A DNA stretch of 64,000 bases from Gracilibacillus sp. YIM 98692. GTDB lineage: Bacteria > Bacillota > Bacilli > Bacillales > Amphibacillaceae. A model generated the notes under the pieces. The model was given only the letters and a program-made list of their open reading frames with translations, ran no database searches and had not been told where the DNA came from. Location of the stretch: assembly GCF_010993965.1 (NCBI RefSeq), contig NZ_WIXM01000010.1:1-64000 (forward strand). Direction: 5' to 3'. Shown here piece after piece: positions 7,413 to 15,986 of the stretch (the first letter of the stretch is position 1; each line of letters begins with the position of its first letter). A program made the position numbers and the translations under genes.

Positions 7413-8729
7413 ATGTTTAAAGGGAAAAAAAGTATAGTAATGTCATTGGCTTTTTTACTATTGTTTTTGATTATAGCAGGATGTAATTCAAGCAGTAATA
7501 ATGAATCCTCAGGTTCTAATACAGGATCAGATACAAATTCCGACGAGGGATCAGGTTCATCATCCAAGTCAGAGGAAGTAGTTGAACTAACTTATTGGGA
7601 TGCGGATTGGAACGAGTCTATAGCACCAGAAGTAATAGACGAATTTGAAGCTGCTAACCCTAATATTAAAGTTAATGTTGAATTTTTCTCAATTGATGGA
7701 ATGTTTGATAAATACTTAATTTCTTTAAGAAGTGGAAACGGTCCAGACCTTGTTAATATTGCAGCTGATTGGACTACTCCATTTGCAGCTGTTGGTGGCT
7801 TACTTCAATTAGATGATTATATTGAAAGTGACAATGTTGATTTAAATGATTTCTGGGAAGGTGCTTTATCAACGGTAAAAGTAAATGATGGGATATACGG
7901 ATTACCATATCGAAGTGAAACACATGGCCTCTATTATAACGCAGATATGCTTGAACAAAGTGGTATTACTGCCCCCCCTGAAACATGGAATGATGTACTT
8001 GAAGCTGCCAAATTAATGCAAGAGAATGGTAATAATGGTATTGCTCTTGTTGGGGATCAATCTGGAAACTTGTCATATCAAGTTATTAACTTCATTAGAA
8101 GCTTTGGTGGTAGTGTTCTAAATGAAGATAATACTAAATCTTTATTACATGAACCAAAAGCATTAGAAGCTGCTCAATATTATGTAGATCTATACAAAAA
8201 ACATCAAGTTACTCCTCAAAGTACAATGGATAATGATAACACGGACAACCGTAACCTGTTCTCAGCAGGAGAAGCAGCAATGTTCTTTAGCGGGAACTAC
8301 GATATTCAGCCGATTAAAGATTCCAGCCCGGATCTTAATTTTAAAACAGCTTTGTTCCCGCATAAAGAAGGAGAAGACAAAGGTGTAATTCTTGGTGGGT
8401 GGAACATTGCTGCTACTTCATTCAGTGAACATCCTGAAGCAGCATGGAAGTTTGTCAATTTCATTGCATCTGCAGAAACTTCTGTAAAATATAGTAACAC
8501 ATTTTCCTCAAGAAAATCAGCTCTAGAGAATCCAAAATATCAAGATGAACTAGTTAAGCCATTTGGAGAGATGTTACAACACGGTAAACCTCTTACTCCT
8601 ATTCCTCAAATGGGTCAAATAAGAAATATTATATTTAATAGAATTCAAGCGGCTATGGTAGGTGATGCTACCGTTGAAGAATCAATGAAAGCTGCTTCAG
8701 AAGAGATTGATGCATTACTACAAGAGTAA
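7413..8729 (+). CDS. ABC transporter sugar-binding lipoprotein (family 1)
   Basis: This is a 438-residue extracellular solute-binding protein. A signal peptide (positive KGKKS, then a hydrophobic stretch) ends in the lipobox IIAGC, so it should be lipid-anchored outside the membrane. A low-complexity Ser/Asn/Gly/Asp linker (25-50) follows, then the MalE-like fold (VELTYWDADWNESIAPEV, GNGPDLVNIAADW, GLPYRSETHGLYYN). GGGGGAAG provides a strong ribosome site. It is the first gene of an importer with two permeases and no ATPase, so a shared MsmX-like ATPase is implied. Substrate unknown; the cluster suggests an oligosaccharide or sugar acid. Confidence 0.9.
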   Translation: MFKGKKSIVMSLAFLLLFLIIAGCNSSSNNESSGSNTGSDTNSDEGSGSSSKSEEVVELTYWDADWNESIAPEVIDEFEAANPNIKVNVEFFSIDGMFDKYLISLRSGNGPDLVNIAADWTTPFAAVGGLLQLDDYIESDNVDLNDFWEGALSTVKVNDGIYGLPYRSETHGLYYNADMLEQSGITAPPETWNDVLEAAKLMQENGNNGIALVGDQSGNLSYQVINFIRSFGGSVLNEDNTKSLLHEPKALEAAQYYVDLYKKHQVTPQSTMDNDNTDNRNLFSAGEAAMFFSGNYDIQPIKDSSPDLNFKTALFPHKEGEDKGVILGGWNIAATSFSEHPEAAWKFVNFIASAETSVKYSNTFSSRKSALENPKYQDELVKPFGEMLQHGKPLTPIPQMGQIRNIIFNRIQAAMVGDATVEESMKAASEEIDALLQE

Positions 8730-8750
8730 TAGCTCAATAGTCTAATATTT

Positions 8751-8776
8751 CAGCTTGCTCTTTTAAGAGCAAGCTG
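8751..8776 (+). other. Intercistronic hairpin
   Basis: A perfect 12-bp inverted repeat, CAGCTTGCTCTT / AAGAGCAAGCTG, lies between the binding-protein and permease genes and has no T tract. Such hairpins often stabilise the upstream mRNA and so raise binding-protein levels over permease. Confidence 0.7.
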
Positions 8777-8799
8777 TAAAAAGGAGTGAGCAAGGAAGA

Positions 8800-9726
8800 A
8801 TGATCTCCAATTCCAGGTTAAACCGTAATTTAGGACTATCATTAAAACTTAAAAAACATAAAAACCCCGGAATTTTATTTGTTTTACCAGCTTTAATTGC
8901 GATCGCTTTTGTTCTGTTATACCCATTATTATATACATTTTATCTTAGTTTTTATAAAAGTGATTTGTATTCAGATAGTTTAGAGTTCGTTGGTTTTACG
9001 CAATATATAGAGTTATTTCAAAACGAATTATTTATCAATTCAATAAAGGCAACCTTTATTTGGACGTTTGGGAGTGTGTGCTTTCAGTTTCTAATAGGTC
9101 TTTTTGCGGCTGTCGTTTTGAGTCAAGAATTTATTAAGTATAAGACTCTAATTCGAATTCTTATCATGCTTCCGTGGGTTATACCGAGTATCATAGGTGT
9201 GCAAATTTGGGAATGGTCATATCATCCTGATTTTGGTATTATTAATCATTTTCTTCAGTCTGCCGGACTAATTTCAGAGGATATTAAATGGTTGTCTTCA
9301 CAGAATACGGCACTGTTATCAGCGATTATTGTTAATGTGTGGAAAATGTTCCCTTTTGTGATGTTAATGATTGAGGCATCGTTGCAAAGTGTTCCTAATC
9401 AATTGAAGGAAGCAGCCCGAATAGACGGTGCTAATATTGTAAGGACATTTTTTACAGTTACGGTACCACATATATCGACAACGTGTTATACAGTAATACT
9501 TTTACTTGTAATTTGGACACTTAATGCATTTACGTTTATTTTTGCTCTTACTGAAGGAGGACCAGCCCATAGTTCAGAAATTTTATCCATGTTCATTTAT
9601 ATCTTTGCGTTCCAAAATTTTGAGTTTGGTAAAGCTTCGGCAGCTAGTGTAGTGTTGTTCTTATTTACTACTATGTTTGCAATTATCTATATAACTATGT
9701 TGATGAGAGGGGATGAGAAAAAATGA
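8800..9726 (+). CDS. Sugar ABC transporter permease (MalF/UgpA type)
   Basis: A 308-residue integral membrane protein with about six transmembrane segments (the first at ILFVLPALIAIAFVLLYPLL). The conserved EAA loop EAARIDGANIVRTFFTVTVPH (one mismatch from the E-A-A-x-x-D-G-A consensus) is where the ATPase docks. It follows the binding protein and overlaps the next permease by four bases (ATGA), so the two should be translated together. Confidence 0.92.
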   Translation: MISNSRLNRNLGLSLKLKKHKNPGILFVLPALIAIAFVLLYPLLYTFYLSFYKSDLYSDSLEFVGFTQYIELFQNELFINSIKATFIWTFGSVCFQFLIGLFAAVVLSQEFIKYKTLIRILIMLPWVIPSIIGVQIWEWSYHPDFGIINHFLQSAGLISEDIKWLSSQNTALLSAIIVNVWKMFPFVMLMIEASLQSVPNQLKEAARIDGANIVRTFFTVTVPHISTTCYTVILLLVIWTLNAFTFIFALTEGGPAHSSEILSMFIYIFAFQNFEFGKASAASVVLFLFTTMFAIIYITMLMRGDEKK

Positions 9727-10565
9727 AGAAGCAAAAGCGTACTGACCTATTCATACGTGGTATAAGCTATTTGTTTCTAATAGCCATTCTATTTTTTGCT
9801 CTATTCCCAGCTTTTTGGATGTTTGCAACATCAATCAAACCAGAAACGGAAATATTTACTAATCCCCCTAGGTTTTTTACGGAAAATCCAAGTTTTTCAG
9901 GTTACAAGAGCGTAATATTTGAAAGTGACATACCAAGAGCTTTTATTAATAGCTTAGTTGTTTCAATTGGCACAACATTTTTTACATTAGTATTATCTGT
10001 TTTTGCGGCGTATGGTTTTGCTAGATTTAAGTTTCGCGGGTCAGGAGCATTATCAACTGGGTTATTATTTGGGCAAATGATGCCTACAGTAGTTATCGTA
10101 ATGCCACTTTTCATGATGTTCAGTGAAATGAGTTTAGTTGATAATTATGGCGGTTTAATTCTAGCTAATATGGCAGTTACCATTCCGTTAGGTGTTATCA
10201 TGTTACGTTCATTTTTTATAACCATTCCTAAAGAGCTAGATGAAGCAGCTTTAATAGACGGGACATCCCATATAGGTGCATTGTTTAGAATAATTTTACC
10301 TAACGCTATACCAGGGGTAGTTGCAGTAAGTATTTACACATTTTTACATTCGTGGGAAGAGTTTTTATTTGCATTAATTCTAACTAGATCCAGTTCATCC
10401 CAAACATTACCAATTGCAGTAAATGATTTCAGTGGAGAATTTGTCATAGATTGGTCGGGATTGATGAGTGCATCAGTAGTTGTTTGTATACCAGTTCTTT
10501 TGCTATTCCTATTGTGTAACAAATACTTTGTTAAAGGGTTATCAGAAGGTTCAGTTAAAGGCTAA
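9723..10565 (+). CDS. Sugar ABC transporter permease (MalG type)
   Basis: A 280-residue membrane protein with about six segments and the EAA motif DEAALIDGTSHIGALFRIILP, the second subunit of the importer. The start overlaps the previous stop codon. It ends with the KGLSEGSVKG tail typical of the family. No ATPase gene follows. Confidence 0.92.
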   Translation: MKKQKRTDLFIRGISYLFLIAILFFALFPAFWMFATSIKPETEIFTNPPRFFTENPSFSGYKSVIFESDIPRAFINSLVVSIGTTFFTLVLSVFAAYGFARFKFRGSGALSTGLLFGQMMPTVVIVMPLFMMFSEMSLVDNYGGLILANMAVTIPLGVIMLRSFFITIPKELDEAALIDGTSHIGALFRIILPNAIPGVVAVSIYTFLHSWEEFLFALILTRSSSSQTLPIAVNDFSGEFVIDWSGLMSASVVVCIPVLLLFLLCNKYFVKGLSEGSVKG

Positions 10566-10576
10566 TTAGTAATAAT

Positions 10577-11025
10577 TGAGTTTAAAGAGACTGGAGAAAA
10601 AGTAGGAGGAATTAGAAATGATTAAAAGAATAGGACATACAGCATTTACGGTTGAAAATATGGAAAAGTCGTTGGAATTTTATTGTGATCAGTTAGGATT
10701 TAAAAAATTGTTTGAGTTGAACAACCGAAATAATGAACCATGGATTGTATATGTAAAAGTATGTGATGGACAATTTATTGAATTATTCCATGGTGGTAAA
10801 AAGAAAAAAGAAATTAATGAAAGTACTATTGGATATCAACATTTGTGCTTAGAAGTAGAAGATATTAATGATATTGCAAATCATTTAAAAGGAAAAGGAT
10901 TAACTTTAGATGTGGAACCGAAGCAAGGCTTAGATAAAAATTATCAATGTTGGGTGAAAGATCCTGATGGAAACCGAATTGAGTTTATGCAATTACATCC
11001 AGAATCTCCTCAATTAACTAATTAA
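10577..11025 (+). repeat. Duplicated ~450-bp block, copy A (partner at 14363-14813)
   Basis: This block is nearly identical to 14363-14813. It covers a complete VOC gene plus about 40 bases that, at the partner locus, are the 3' coding end of the preceding VOC gene (FKETGEKVGG). Here those 40 bases are non-coding, so this copy most likely derives from the partner. Confidence 0.85.
10618..11025 (+). CDS. VOC/glyoxalase-type metalloprotein, copy A
   Basis: The 135-residue protein has the complete VOC metal set: His in IGHTAFTVEN, Glu in FIELFHGG, His in YQHLCLEV and Glu in NRIEFMQL. It therefore resembles glyoxalase I and epimerases rather than the ligand-poor paralogues nearby. Start ATG 10618 has the ribosome site GTAGGAGG. 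It differs from the copy at 14406-14813 by only a few residues (for example KKKKE versus KKKNE, EDINDI versus DDINAI). The position between the importer and an enolase-type enzyme suggests it acts on a sugar-derived enediol or oxo-acid. The reaction is unknown. Confidence 0.8.
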   Translation: MIKRIGHTAFTVENMEKSLEFYCDQLGFKKLFELNNRNNEPWIVYVKVCDGQFIELFHGGKKKKEINESTIGYQHLCLEVEDINDIANHLKGKGLTLDVEPKQGLDKNYQCWVKDPDGNRIEFMQLHPESPQLTN

Positions 11026-11062
11026 AAACTTACCCTCAGTTGATTCAGAAAGGAGTATTCAA

Positions 11063-12247
11063 TTGATAATAGAGAATGTGGAAACAATAGTAATTAAAAA
11101 TCATAATCCTGAGCAAGGGGGAACATATTGGTATCTTGTTAAACTAACGACAGATGATGGCATTATTGGTTGGGGCGAAGTGAATATGCATTTTATCACT
11201 CGTAATCCAAAAGCTTTTCGTGCCATGCTCCTTGATATGGCAGAACAATTCTTAATTGGAAAGGACCCTTTTAAAATCGAATTAATGTGGCAGAACATTT
11301 TTCATAGATATTGCTATCAGCATGCAGACCTGTCAAAGATGACAATACTAAGTGCTTTAGAAGTGGCTTGTTGGGATATTATTGGTAAGTCACTGGATAA
11401 GCCTGTCTATGAATTACTTGGTGGATTGTATAACGAACGTCTTCGTTCATATACTTATCTCTATCCTGAGAATCCGATGGAGAACCACATGGAGTTATGG
11501 AAGAAACCAGAGGAATGTGCAAAAAGAGCACTTCATTACTGTGAACAAGGGTTTGACGCTATTAAGCTGGACCCTGTGATTGACTTTGATGAAGGGATTA
11601 ATCCACCGTGGCAGCCATCTTTTAAAATATTGGATAGAGCGGAAAAAACAATTCGACTAATACGTGAGGCAGTAGGAGACCGCTGCGATATTATTATAGG
11701 AACACATGCCTTTCATACACCAGCTGGTGCACTTCGATTAGCAAAAAGGTTAGAGGCTTATGATCCACTCTGGTTTGAGGAACCCATTCCTGCAGAAAAT
11801 CCAGAACAAATGGCGCGGGTAAATGATGCTACAAGTATTCCGGTATGTACAGGAGAGCGATTATCTACCAAATTTGAGCTAGGTGGTTTGTTAACGAGTG
11901 GTGCTGCTGAAATTGTTCAAGTAGATTTAGGTGCGGTAGGTGGAATATTGGAGTCCAAAAAAATAGCAGGTATAGCAGAAATGTTCCATGCTCAAATTAC
12001 GCCACACTTTCATGGTGGGCCAATAATGTATGCTGCACAAGCACAAATTTCAGCGTGTTCACCTAATTTTCTTATACAAGAAATAATCGAACAAATGGAT
12101 GGTTTTCATAAACAGCTTGTTAAACAACCGTTTGAGTTCGAAGATGGTTATATGATTCCATCTAAACTACCAGGTTTGGGGATTGAATTAGATGAAGAAG
12201 AACTCCAAAAACATACAGTTAATAGTTTATTTTACGAGTCTATTTAA
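11063..12247 (+). CDS. Enolase-superfamily protein (mandelate racemase/muconate lactonizing type)
   Basis: A 394-residue protein with the N-terminal capping domain and TIM barrel of the MR/MLE group. Lys in FDAIKLDP, Glu in WFEEPIP, Glu in CTGERLS and His in TPHFHGGP are in the expected places for the base, metal ligands and acid. The usual first metal Asp is replaced: the segment reads IIIGTHAFHT, the GTH variant seen in a sugar-acid dehydratase-like branch. TTG 11063 with upstream GAAAGGAG is the start. Sugar-acid dehydration or cycloisomerisation is likely; the substrate cannot be read from sequence. Confidence 0.85.
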   Translation: MIIENVETIVIKNHNPEQGGTYWYLVKLTTDDGIIGWGEVNMHFITRNPKAFRAMLLDMAEQFLIGKDPFKIELMWQNIFHRYCYQHADLSKMTILSALEVACWDIIGKSLDKPVYELLGGLYNERLRSYTYLYPENPMENHMELWKKPEECAKRALHYCEQGFDAIKLDPVIDFDEGINPPWQPSFKILDRAEKTIRLIREAVGDRCDIIIGTHAFHTPAGALRLAKRLEAYDPLWFEEPIPAENPEQMARVNDATSIPVCTGERLSTKFELGGLLTSGAAEIVQVDLGAVGGILESKKIAGIAEMFHAQITPHFHGGPIMYAAQAQISACSPNFLIQEIIEQMDGFHKQLVKQPFEFEDGYMIPSKLPGLGIELDEEELQKHTVNSLFYESI

Positions 12248-12270
12248 TGGGAGAAATGGAGGTTTTTTAT

Positions 12271-13101
12271 TTGCGTTTAGGCGGACCGATTCAAGCGCAA
12301 AATCCTGAAGATTGGGCTGCAGAGGCATTGGAATTAGGATACAGTGCGGCTACATTACCTAAGAACGTAAGTGTGAATGATATAAGTTTGCAAAATGAAT
12401 ATGTTAAAACTGCTAATGCTGCTGATATTGTTATTGCTGAGGTTGGAGCTTGGAGCAATCCATTAAGTACAGATGAAAAGAAAGCTAAAGAAGCACTTCA
12501 ATTTTGTAAAGATCAATTAGCGATTGCGGATAAAGTGGGTGCAAAATGTTGTGTCAATATAGTAGGTTCTAAAGGTGAAAAGTGGGACGGACCGCACCCT
12601 AACAACTTGACTGAGGACACATTTGCACTAATTGTAGATAGGGTTAGATCAGTTATTGATGCAGTAAAACCAAAGTATACTTATTATACATTAGAGCCAA
12701 TGCCTTGGATGTATCCAAATGATATCGAATCGTATTTTCGATTAATCAAAGCAATCGATAGACCTCAATTCGGAGTTCACTTAGATCCAATTAATATGAT
12801 TTCGAGCGTAGAAAGGTACTATAACAATAGTGAATTTATAAAAGAATGTTTCCGTAAATTAGGTCGATACATTAAGAGTTGTCATATAAAAGATATTATT
12901 ATCCAAGATTCTTTGACCCTTCATCTTGATGAAGTACGACCTGGCCAAGGAACGCTTGATATTAATGTATATCTAGAGGAATTAAATAAGTTACCAAAAG
13001 ACATTCCATTACTGTTAGAACATCTTCCAACTGACGAAGAATATAGACTTGGAGCAGAGTATATTCGTAAACTTGCAAAACAGAAAAATTATACCCTTTA
13101 G
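12271..13101 (+). CDS. Sugar phosphate isomerase/epimerase-like TIM-barrel protein
   Basis: A 276-residue AP-endonuclease/xylose-isomerase-like barrel. YYTLEPMPW, FGVHLDPINM, SCHIKDI and LLLEHLP carry the Glu, Asp/His, His and Glu that bind metal in this family. I choose TTG 12271, eight bases after GGAGG, over ATG 12247, which overlaps the previous stop and has no ribosome site. The enzyme probably isomerises or epimerises the keto-sugar (acid) produced in this cluster. A decayed relative lies at 14853-15185. Confidence 0.8.
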   Translation: MRLGGPIQAQNPEDWAAEALELGYSAATLPKNVSVNDISLQNEYVKTANAADIVIAEVGAWSNPLSTDEKKAKEALQFCKDQLAIADKVGAKCCVNIVGSKGEKWDGPHPNNLTEDTFALIVDRVRSVIDAVKPKYTYYTLEPMPWMYPNDIESYFRLIKAIDRPQFGVHLDPINMISSVERYYNNSEFIKECFRKLGRYIKSCHIKDIIIQDSLTLHLDEVRPGQGTLDINVYLEELNKLPKDIPLLLEHLPTDEEYRLGAEYIRKLAKQKNYTL

Positions 13102-13153
13102 TTAAAAGATATTTTGTTTTTTAGAATTAGATTTTTTCGAAGGAGGTAAATAA

Positions 13154-13861
13154 TTGACAACATTAAAAATACTGGTTACCGGAGCCAACAGAGGACTGGG
13201 TTATCACTTAACTAAAATGGGCCTCGATAAAGGCCATATTGTGATTGCAGGTGTTAGGAATTTGGATCAAGCGGATCAATTGACGCAATTAAAAGAGCGC
13301 TTTAAGGATTCTCTGCACCTAATAAAGCTAGATGTTACTTCTGAACAAAATGTAATAGACATTTCAAATCAATTAAAAGAAAAATATGGTTCACTTGATG
13401 TAGTGATTAACAATGCAGCTGTACTGTTAGAGAGAGAAAAGTTTATCGATGATTTAGATATAGATCAAGTACTAACTTCTTTTGAAGTGAATACTATCGG
13501 ACCAATGAGAGTCATCAAGTATTTGTTACCACTCTTATATGCAGGCAATAACCAGAGTATTATAAATGTCTCTTCTGAGGCAGGGACAATATTGAATGCA
13601 TTCCCAACAAATTATGCCTATAGTATGTCAAAAACGGCTCTTAATATGTTTTCGGAGAGATTAAGGGAATATCTTAAAAACAAAGGTATTCAAGTATATG
13701 CCATTCACCCAGGTTGGATGAAGACCGATATGGGTGGTGAAGATGCACCTTTTGATCCAATAAACACCGCCAACGGTATATACGATATCGTTGAAGAGAA
13801 AAAGAAAATATATAGTAAAATTGCGTTTATTGATACAAATGGCCGGCCTATGCCACTTTAA
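13154..13861 (+). CDS. Short-chain dehydrogenase/reductase
   Basis: The 235-residue protein is a classical SDR. It shows the nucleotide motif TGANRGLGYH near the N-terminus, NNAAVL, and catalytic Tyr/Lys in YAYSMSK after a Ser-rich strand (INVSSEAG). The start is TTG 13154 with AAGGAGG upstream. As part of the VOC/enolase cluster it likely oxidises or reduces a sugar-derived intermediate. Confidence 0.88.
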   Translation: MTTLKILVTGANRGLGYHLTKMGLDKGHIVIAGVRNLDQADQLTQLKERFKDSLHLIKLDVTSEQNVIDISNQLKEKYGSLDVVINNAAVLLEREKFIDDLDIDQVLTSFEVNTIGPMRVIKYLLPLLYAGNNQSIINVSSEAGTILNAFPTNYAYSMSKTALNMFSERLREYLKNKGIQVYAIHPGWMKTDMGGEDAPFDPINTANGIYDIVEEKKKIYSKIAFIDTNGRPMPL

Positions 13862-13924
13862 GTAAGAAAACTAAACTAGTGGTGTTGCTAGAATAGAATA
13901 ATATATAAAGGTAGGAGGAGAAAA

Positions 13925-14413
13925 ATGGAGACAATATCAACCAAGAAAATTATGAAAATTGGGGTTGTTGTTGAGGATATTGAAAAATCAGCCAAAGCTT
14001 ATGCGGAATTGTTTGGTCTGGAAGAACCGGTAATTAAAGTACCAGACTTAAGTGTACCGTCAACTCCTGATGGGCCACACACTATTTATAAAGGGGAGTA
14101 TCGAACAACAGGCTGTAAAACAGCCGTAATTCCAGTAGAGCCCATATACATCGAGTTAATTGAGCCCTTAAATCATCCAAGTCCATGGACGGAATTTCAA
14201 GAAAAACATCAACAAGGTGTGCATTATCTTGCATTTAATATCGATGGATTTGCTGAACATGCAGCATTTATGGAAAGTAAAGATATGCCAGTAGTTCAAA
14301 AAACAGAGAAAGGGCATGAAAGATATGCTTATTTTGACACGGAAAAAACATTGGGAGTAACGATTGAGTTTAAAGAGACTGGAGAAAAAGTGGGAGGAGT
14401 TAGAAATGATTAA
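13925..14413 (+). CDS. VOC-superfamily protein (methylmalonyl-CoA epimerase-like)
   Basis: A 162-residue paralogue of the VOC protein at 5262. Glu in YIELIEPL, His in GVHYLAFN and Glu in VTIEFKE are kept, but the first ligand is Lys in IMKIGVVVED instead of His. A three-ligand or altered metal site is therefore likely, perhaps a different reaction or a structural partner. GGTAGGAGG precedes ATG 13925. Its last codons overlap the start of the next VOC gene by eight bases, so the two are translationally coupled. About 40 bases of its 3' end are also found before the VOC copy at 10618. Confidence 0.75.
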   Translation: METISTKKIMKIGVVVEDIEKSAKAYAELFGLEEPVIKVPDLSVPSTPDGPHTIYKGEYRTTGCKTAVIPVEPIYIELIEPLNHPSPWTEFQEKHQQGVHYLAFNIDGFAEHAAFMESKDMPVVQKTEKGHERYAYFDTEKTLGVTIEFKETGEKVGGVRND

Positions 14414-14813
14414 AAGAATAGGACATACAGCATTTACGGTTGAAAATATGGAAAAGTCGTTGGAGTTTTATTGTGACCAGTTAGGGTTTAAAAAATTGTT
14501 TGAGCTAAACAATCGAAATAATGAACCATGGATTGTATATGTAAAAGTATGTGATGGGCAATTTATTGAATTATTCCATGGTGGTAAAAAGAAAAATGAA
14601 ATTAATGAAAGTACCATTGGATATCAACATTTGTGCCTAGAAGTAGACGATATTAATGCAATTGCAAATCATTTAAAAGGAAAAGGATTAACTTTAGATG
14701 TAGAACCGAAGCAAGGTTTAGATAAGAATTATCAATGTTGGGTGAAAGATCCTGATGGAAACCGAATTGAGTTTATGCAATTACATCCAGAATCTCCTCA
14801 ATTAAACAATTAA
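14363..14813 (+). repeat. Duplicated ~450-bp block, copy B (partner at 10577-11025)
   Basis: Contains the end of one VOC gene and the whole next VOC gene; nearly identical to 10577-11025. The coding context is complete here, so this is probably the parental copy. Confidence 0.85.
14406..14813 (+). CDS. VOC/glyoxalase-type metalloprotein, copy B
   Basis: A 135-residue VOC protein nearly identical to the one at 10618-11025, with the same full His/Glu/His/Glu metal set. I start it at ATG 14406 with GGGAGGAG; an upstream start at 14364 runs inside the previous gene and is unlikely. It is the last intact gene of the cluster. Two copies may reflect a recent duplication for dosage. Confidence 0.8.
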   Translation: MIKRIGHTAFTVENMEKSLEFYCDQLGFKKLFELNNRNNEPWIVYVKVCDGQFIELFHGGKKKNEINESTIGYQHLCLEVDDINAIANHLKGKGLTLDVEPKQGLDKNYQCWVKDPDGNRIEFMQLHPESPQLNN

Positions 14814-14852
14814 TCAGTTTGAAAAATGTACTTTTGAATATAAGGAGATTGT

Positions 14853-15185
14853 ATGAGTGATTTTCAAATAGGTTTAGAAATGTATTCACTACGCGAGATA
14901 CGGAAAAAGATTGATTGAACTTAGTAGTTTTGACGGTATATTTACAGTAAAAATAAAAAGGATATTTAATGACATAGAATTGGAAGCGCTTAGTATTCAC
15001 AGTAAAGTACTACTTGATTCAGAACAGTTAGAATATAAAGAGAAAAGGAATAGTGGAATACAATTTTGATATAGGAAGCAAATATATAATCACACTATGG
15101 GAACCATCTGTAGAAATTACAACAAAAGCGGATTTGGAAGATTTAATGTCTAAATTTCAACACTTGCTGAAAGTGCAAACAATAT
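14853..15185 (+). pseudogene. Decayed sugar phosphate isomerase/epimerase
   Basis: ATG 14853, after AAGGAGA, begins MSDFQIGLEMYSLREIRKK, the typical start of xylose-isomerase-like proteins (IGLQLYSLRE). It stops at TGA after 22 codons. Further blocks in shifted frames continue the family pattern: IELEALSIHSKVLLDSEQLE, KYIITLWEPSVEITTKADLE and DLMSKFQHLLK. The gene is broken by a deletion and several frameshifts. It was probably part of the same catabolic operon. Confidence 0.65.
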
Positions 15186-15273
15186 AGCCTGAATTATGAG
15201 TATCAATTTGATAAAATTGATTACCATTATAAGATGGACCTTATAGTCAAAGTATCTTTGAAAGTTAGATTTT

Positions 15274-15314
15274 GAGTACCTTCACTTCCCAAAATTTTGT
15301 CGAATGATTGGGGA
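15274..15314 (+). repeat. Dispersed repeat, copy 4
   Basis: GAGTACCTTCACTTCCC followed by the tail AAAATTTTGTCGAATGATTGG. Nothing else is recognisable between 15186 and 15350. Confidence 0.6.
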
Positions 15315-15350
15315 GGAACGGGTACTTATTCTTCTGTTTGAATTAAGTTT

Positions 15351-15370
15351 CGGGTGCCTGTCACTTCCAG
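15351..15370 (+). repeat. Dispersed repeat, copy 5
   Basis: CGGGTGCCTGTCACTTCCAG, lying about 50 bases before a truncated nucleotidyltransferase. Confidence 0.75.
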
Positions 15371-15421
15371 TTAGTTCTAGCAAAGCTTTGTGGATTGGGC
15401 TGAAACGCATCAAAGGAGTAA

Positions 15422-15799
15422 GAACGTGACTGTAGTGATTTCTCGGACTTTTTTACAAAGGTAGGGTCGGATTGTATTACGGTTCATGAATTGAATTATC
15501 CAGAGGAGATCAAGCGAACCGGTGTAGTAGAAGTGGATGATCACGGAGTAGTGACTTCTTTTGAGGAGAAGCCTGCAGAGCCGAAGTCGAATTTGGCTGT
15601 TCCGACGTTTTATATTTATCAGAAAGAGACTTTACCGATGATTAAGCGATACATAGAGGAAGGGAATAATTCGGATGCTCCGTGGCATTTTGTTCCTTGG
15701 TTGATTAAGCACAAGGATGTGTTTGCCTATTTGTTTGAAGGTACGCGGTATGATATTGGGACGGTGGAGAGTTATGAGAGAGTGCAGGAGAGGTTTTGA
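15422..15799 (+). pseudogene. C-terminal fragment of a sugar nucleotidyltransferase
   Basis: The frame gives the second half of a glucose-1-phosphate nucleotidyl/uridylyltransferase-type enzyme: CITVHELNYPEEIKRTGVVE, FEEKPAEPKSNLAVPTFYIY and GTRYDIGTVESYERVQERF. The N-terminal nucleotide-binding GGxGTR part is absent, and the homologous part begins close after a dispersed repeat. No proper start is visible. A non-functional leftover. Confidence 0.75.
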
Positions 15800-15813
15800 T
15801 TTGCTCGAGCCAT

Positions 15814-15873
15814 TACCCTTGTTACTTCTTGTGAAAGATTTTAGGAGTGGCAAGGGGTTTTCTTTTTAAAGTG
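15814..15873 (+). terminator. Possible terminator after the nucleotidyltransferase fragment
   Basis: An imperfect stem (ACCCTTGTTACT against AGTGGCAAGGGGT) followed by TTTTCTTTTT. Confidence 0.5.
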
Positions 15874-15944
15874 TCATGTGAAATATTGAGCAAATTTTTA
15901 TTATGTATTTTTGTTAGGAATGGAGTAGATGAAAATCACCAAAA

Positions 15945-15986
15945 CGAACATTCGTTCTTGTTATTGGTGTATTATTGTTATATAAT
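15945..15986 (+). promoter_or_regulatory. LexA/DinR (SOS) box overlapping an orphan promoter
   Basis: CGAACATTCGTTCT (15945-15958) matches the Bacillus LexA box CGAAC-N4-GTTCG except for the last base. It abuts TTGTTA (15958-15963), then 17 bases and a perfect TATAAT (15981-15986). No intact gene follows on the plus strand in 15987-16132; the next gene points the other way. Confidence 0.65.
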
